In this document: piece by piece, positions 45,050 through 47,946 of the stretch
Layout: each line of letters opens with the position of its first letter
Numbering within the stretch: the first letter of the stretch is position 1
Assembly (NCBI GenBank): GCA_002483765.1
Contig: DLIO01000119.1
Location: 1-47,946, forward strand
DNA from: Lentisphaeria bacterium UBA7640
Lineage (GTDB): Bacteria; Verrucomicrobiota; Lentisphaeria; Victivallales; Victivallaceae
Direction: 5' to 3'
Length of the DNA: 47,946 bases
Notes under the pieces: model-generated
The model's input: only the letters and a program-made list of their open reading frames with translations
Told to the model about the DNA's origin: nothing
Database searches by the model: none
Translations under genes and position numbers: made by a program

Positions 45050-46099
45050 ATGAAAAAAAGAATCGTCGCAGCAGTCACCGGCAAAGGTGAAGTTGTTGTC
45101 AAAAAAGTAGATTTACCGGAACTGAAACCCAACGAAGCTAGAATTAGAGTTCATGCTTCGTTAATTAGTCCAGGTACGGAAATGAATCTAGTTAAAGTAC
45201 GCCGTGCCACACCAAATAAAGACGTTGATTTTACTATCTTTGGTTATGCCAACGCTGGAGAGATCATTGAGGTGAATGGTGACTGCAAAGGCCTCAAACC
45301 CGGTGTCCGAGTCGCCTGCATGGGTGGTGGTGGTGCTAATCATACGAACTATGCCAATGTCCCAGTCAATATGATGGTACCAATTCCAGATAACGTCAGC
45401 TACGAACAAGCGGTTTACGCCTGCCTAGGAGCAACCTCGCTCCAAGCTATCCACCGCACGCAAGTAGAACTGGGCGAATACGGCTTAGTACTCGGATTAG
45501 GCATTGTCGGCAATCTAGCCACCCAATTGGCGCAATTAAGTGGCGCGCGCGTCGCGGCTTGGGAATGTATGCCGTCGAGGCTGAAAATCGCCGCAAAGTG
45601 CAAAATCCGCAATACAATCAACTTTAAAAAAGTCGACCCTGTAGAAGCCACCAAAGAATTCGCCTCGCCTTATGGCGCTGATTTCGCTGTATTGGCTTTC
45701 GGCGGAGAAGCCACTGCCGCTTTGGAACAGGTGAAAAAATGTATGAAAATCTCTTCCGATACTCATGCCATGGGACGTATCACTTTGGTTGGTGGTTGCA
45801 CCGTAAATATTATCGGTGGCGCTGGTTGCGGCAACTTGAATATTCTCTCTTCAGCCAGAACTGGCCCTGGCTACTACGATAAAGACTGGGAATATGGTCG
45901 CGACTTCCCTAACGCATTCATTCAATTTCACACCAATCGCAATCTCCGCGAAATTGTCACACTGATTTCCGAAAAGAAATTACTGGTTGATCCCATGACA
46001 ACCCATCTTCTGCCGCTTGAAAAAGTCGCTGATGCCGCCGAACTATTGGTTAATACCCCAGACAAAGCCATGGGCATTGTCTTACAAATGTCACATTGA
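45050..46099 (+). CDS. medium-chain dehydrogenase-like protein lacking zinc ligands
   Basis: 349 residues from the ATG at 45050; AAAGGA is nine bases upstream, while an ATG at 45041 directly abuts it. GroES-like N-terminal domain and Rossmann domain with LGLGIVGNLATQLAQL. The catalytic zinc Cys motif of alcohol dehydrogenases is SLISPGTE here, so the zinc site is missing, as in the MDR half of bidomain oxidoreductases. In those proteins this domain is fused to a Gfo/Idh domain; here the Gfo/Idh gene follows 11 bases later. The substrate is unknown, possibly a sugar. Confidence 0.9.
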   Translation: MKKRIVAAVTGKGEVVVKKVDLPELKPNEARIRVHASLISPGTEMNLVKVRRATPNKDVDFTIFGYANAGEIIEVNGDCKGLKPGVRVACMGGGGANHTNYANVPVNMMVPIPDNVSYEQAVYACLGATSLQAIHRTQVELGEYGLVLGLGIVGNLATQLAQLSGARVAAWECMPSRLKIAAKCKIRNTINFKKVDPVEATKEFASPYGADFAVLAFGGEATAALEQVKKCMKISSDTHAMGRITLVGGCTVNIIGGAGCGNLNILSSARTGPGYYDKDWEYGRDFPNAFIQFHTNRNLREIVTLISEKKLLVDPMTTHLLPLEKVADAAELLVNTPDKAMGIVLQMSH

Positions 46100-46110
46100 G
46101 GTTAAAGGTA

Positions 46111-47049
46111 ATGGCTTTTAAATTAGGCTTGGTTGGACTTTGTACTTCGCATCCTGATTCCTGGATCCCACAAATCCGCGATATGGTAGCGAAGAGCACA
46201 GTTGACGTTGAGATCGTTGCTGCTTGGGATTCGGGCGAAACCCGTCCAATAGGATTCGCGAGCGAATATTGTAAAAAAATGGCAATCCCTCGTGCAGTTG
46301 ATAAACTAGAAGATATGATCCCAATGGTCGACGGTGTGATCGTTCACACCACCAATTGGGATAAACATATTGAACAATCCCGTCCGTTTGTTGAAGCGGG
46401 CAAAGCGGTCATGATTGATAAGCCGATTGCTGGCAATCTTCGCGATGCCAATATCGTACTTGATTGGATTAAATCGGGAAAACGTGTTACTGGCGGTTCA
46501 TCATTACGTTTTACCGCCGAAACAGCTGCGGTATTAAACACCCCTATCGCAGAACGTGGCGAAATCCATACTGCGTACGCCGCCATTGGCGTTGATGACT
46601 TCAACTATGGCATCCATGCGTATTCAATGATTTCGCAACTAATGGGACCAGGAATTCTTTACGCTCAATATTTTGATTCATCAGCACAAAAGCAGATATT
46701 ATTGAAATGGAAAAATGGACACAGCGCAATTTTGACCGTCGGAAAAACGGCTTGGCTGCCATTCAATGCCACTGCGGTCACGGATAAAAATGTTTTCCAG
46801 ATTGCGGTTGACAACAGCAAAATATATCGTAGCCTACTTGAAGCGGAATTACCGTATTTGACTGGTAAAACTGATGTGCCACCGTTAAATATTAATGAGA
46901 TATTGGAACCGGAACTAGCTGCGATGGCAGCACGTATTTCCTGGAAAAATAATGGACAAAAAATCTTTTTGACTGATATTCCATTGGATGACCCGGGTTA
47001 TGACGGCACGCAATTTGCGCTAGAATATCGCCGCGCCAGAATGGGGTAA
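46111..47049 (+). CDS. Gfo/Idh/MocA family oxidoreductase, partner of the MDR protein
   Basis: 312 residues from the ATG at 46111, which has AAAGG four bases upstream; an in-frame TTG at 46096 is less likely. The N-terminus FKLGLVGLCTSHPDSW replaces the usual Gly-rich loop with CTSHPDSW. The family Lys is kept in MIDKPIAGN. The C-terminal domain has DDFNYGIHAYSM as the substrate-site His motif. The close spacing to the MDR gene indicates joint action, and a strong terminator ends the unit. Confidence 0.88.
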   Translation: MAFKLGLVGLCTSHPDSWIPQIRDMVAKSTVDVEIVAAWDSGETRPIGFASEYCKKMAIPRAVDKLEDMIPMVDGVIVHTTNWDKHIEQSRPFVEAGKAVMIDKPIAGNLRDANIVLDWIKSGKRVTGGSSLRFTAETAAVLNTPIAERGEIHTAYAAIGVDDFNYGIHAYSMISQLMGPGILYAQYFDSSAQKQILLKWKNGHSAILTVGKTAWLPFNATAVTDKNVFQIAVDNSKIYRSLLEAELPYLTGKTDVPPLNINEILEPELAAMAARISWKNNGQKIFLTDIPLDDPGYDGTQFALEYRRARMG

Positions 47050-47075
47050 AAAACTCATAAGAGTTTTAAATAACC

Positions 47076-47116
47076 TTCAGCTCATACAAATCATTTTGTA
47101 TGAGCTGAACTTTTTT
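47076..47116 (+). terminator. strong rho-independent terminator
   Basis: Perfect 15-base stem TTCAGCTCATACAAA (47076-47090) with its complement (47095-47109), 4-base loop and six T. It ends the plus-strand unit and, being flanked by A-rich sequence on the left, could act in both directions toward the convergent ABM gene. A minor AAAACTC/GAGTTTT hairpin precedes it at 47050-47067. Confidence 0.93.
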
Positions 47117-47147
47117 AGTAGGAAAAGCCAATTCCCCGGCGGATCTT

Positions 47148-47438
47148 TTATCCACTAATAACTTGGTAGAAGGTTGGCGTAGGGCTACCATCAAAAAGAG
47201 GCGCTACTTGTTTGCCAGCTTCATCATGCTTAGGATCGCTGTGCATCGCTTGGAACGCAGTCTTGTCTCTAAATTCGACCACAGCTGCATAATTACCCCC
47301 ATCTATCGGCTCCAGAAGTTTCCGACTGATAAAACCGGGAAAATTGCTGAACGTTTTGCCTGAAGAGGCAAACCATTTCCGAAAGTCGGCATCCTTGCCC
47401 TCTTTAATCGCTGGAAAAGCTATGATAACGATAAACAT
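47148..47438 (-). CDS. antibiotic biosynthesis monooxygenase (ABM)-domain small protein
   Basis: 96 residues from the ATG at 47436-47438, with GGAGG eight bases upstream; a GTG two codons earlier is too close to it. The dimeric alpha-beta barrel pattern is clear: MFIVIIAFPAIKEGKDADF, NFPGFISRKLLEP, YAAVVEFRDKTAFQAMHSD. Members include quinol monooxygenases and haem-degrading proteins, but most are uncharacterised. It stands alone, convergent with the MDR/Gfo-Idh unit. Confidence 0.85.
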   Translation of the reverse strand: MFIVIIAFPAIKEGKDADFRKWFASSGKTFSNFPGFISRKLLEPIDGGNYAAVVEFRDKTAFQAMHSDPKHDEAGKQVAPLFDGSPTPTFYQVISG

Positions 47439-47780
47439 GGTCACTTCCTCCTTCTTGTTAGAGATAACCTCGGTTTAAGCTCACGGCCAGAGATGAAAAT
47501 CATCTTGTAAGACTCTTTTTATCGACTGCCGTATCTCCGTTAATATAAGCGATTTCATTAAATTGGCAAATTTCGCCTGTGAATTATATAGTTTTTTCTA
47601 CCCGTTATATCGAATGACTTAGCAAGGCTGAGAAATAACGTCCACAATGTCCGTGCAAGTTTTACGATCCAAGGCGCGAAGCAGGGGCTTAGCGTTTCTA
47701 GTAAACCGCCATAAGACCTCCGAGCAGTGAAACGTTTACGAGATTTTTCAGGTTTGCAAGATTTTGGTGAGGACGACACA

Positions 47781-47802
47781 GTCATTCGACATGGTTCAGT
47801 AT
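47781..47802. repeat. 22-base dispersed motif, copy 2
   Basis: Exact copy of 8622-8643, 50 bases before palindrome copy 3. Confidence 0.8.
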
Positions 47803-47851
47803 GTACGCGTTTTAGCTGCATCAAATATTTTCATGCCATAACTTATGCGTT

Positions 47852-47884
47852 CAATTCGCGCGCGCATAATGCGCGCGCGAATTG
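47852..47884. repeat. GCGCGC palindrome, intact copy 3
   Basis: Perfect 16-base arms (CAATTCGCGCGCGCAT and complement) around one A, with the same outer TAACT (47839-47843) and AGTTA (47893-47897) pairing as copy 2. The core matches copies 1 and 2; the flanks differ but remain complementary. Confidence 0.92.
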
Positions 47885-47946
47885 GGTGTCAGAGTTACGT
47901 CATTTTACCATGTGCTTTTCGGGAATTTACGATTAGGGCATTTGTC

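Larger units (their letters stand above)
47445..47946. other. noncoding tail with two dispersed repeats
   Basis: About 500 bases with no supported gene; open frames on either strand (47558-47824 minus, 47727-47936 plus) overlap the repeats and resemble nothing. It contains the second copy of the 22-base motif (47781-47802) and the third palindrome (47852-47884). The contents resemble those of the 8370-8993 region. Confidence 0.65.

Noticed and set aside
47558..47936. Overlapping ORFs on both strands in the 3' tail
   Set aside because: They run across the dispersed motif and the palindrome and have skewed, Arg-rich composition typical of chance frames.
1..47946. tRNA genes, rRNA genes or a CRISPR array
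   Set aside because: No T-loop GGTTCGA-type context with cloverleaf, no rRNA-like tract and no regularly spaced repeats were found by eye.

Overview
The window most likely comes from an anaerobic, Gram-negative member of the Lentisphaerota (Victivallales-like) or a close relative in the Planctomycetota-Verrucomicrobiota-Chlamydiota group. The main grounds are two pseudopilins with the H-X9-DG motif placed beside large exported carbohydrate-active proteins, and four separate Gfo/Idh/MocA sugar dehydrogenases. A superoxide reductase, ferritin, flavodiiron and rubredoxin operon points to strict anaerobiosis. LpxD, Skp/OmpH and GmhB show an outer membrane with lipopolysaccharide-like glycolipid. 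No tRNA, rRNA, CRISPR array or intact mobile element was seen.

Layout: 1-3.7 kb holds the 3' end of a pseudopilin gene and an exported GH42-like protein. 4.1-5.3 kb is a sugar dehydrogenase. 5.3-8.4 kb has divergent asnB and larE. 8.4-9.0 kb is repeat-rich and noncoding. 9.0-12.3 kb is a hybrid histidine kinase overlapping a TatD-type hydrolase gene. 12.4-14.8 kb is the oxygen-defence operon. 15.2-18.6 kb is an envelope operon (HTH protein, Skp, LpxD, Sel1-repeat protein). 18.6-23.3 kb, minus strand, is a four-gene redox operon (SDR, fumarate-reductase-like flavoprotein, XRE-cupin regulator, Old Yellow Enzyme-like protein). 23.3-24.4 kb has an orphan ORF and decayed sequence. 24.4-32.2 kb is a convergent amino-sugar or peptidoglycan-type catabolic locus: a GH20-like gene on plus against PIG-L deacetylase, sugar isomerase, dehydrogenase, CapA-like protein and M55 D-aminopeptidase on minus, with two decayed transposases at the convergence point. 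32.4-38.3 kb is a second surface cassette (beta-helix protein, pseudopilin, FAD oxidoreductase) divergent from a PocR-AraC regulator. 38.6-40.5 kb has another sugar dehydrogenase and gmhB. 40.6-47.0 kb, plus strand, carries larB, leuA, a D,D-carboxypeptidase, an azoreductase and an MDR/Gfo-Idh pair ending in a strong terminator. 47.1-47.9 kb has a small ABM monooxygenase-like gene and a repeat-containing tail.

Genes working together: rubredoxin probably feeds electrons to both the superoxide reductase and the flavodiiron protein, while ferritin stores iron. LarB and LarE belong to nickel-pincer cofactor synthesis, but LarC is not in the window. The most interesting candidates for undescribed biology are (i) the pseudopilin plus exoenzyme cassettes, (ii) the cytosolic GH20/PIG-L/M55/CapA/isomerase/dehydrogenase locus, (iii) the OYE/flavoprotein/SDR operon with an altered Fe-S-type cysteine motif, and (iv) a family of near-perfect palindromes with a GCGCGCGCAT core, present in three intact copies and one apparent deletion derivative.
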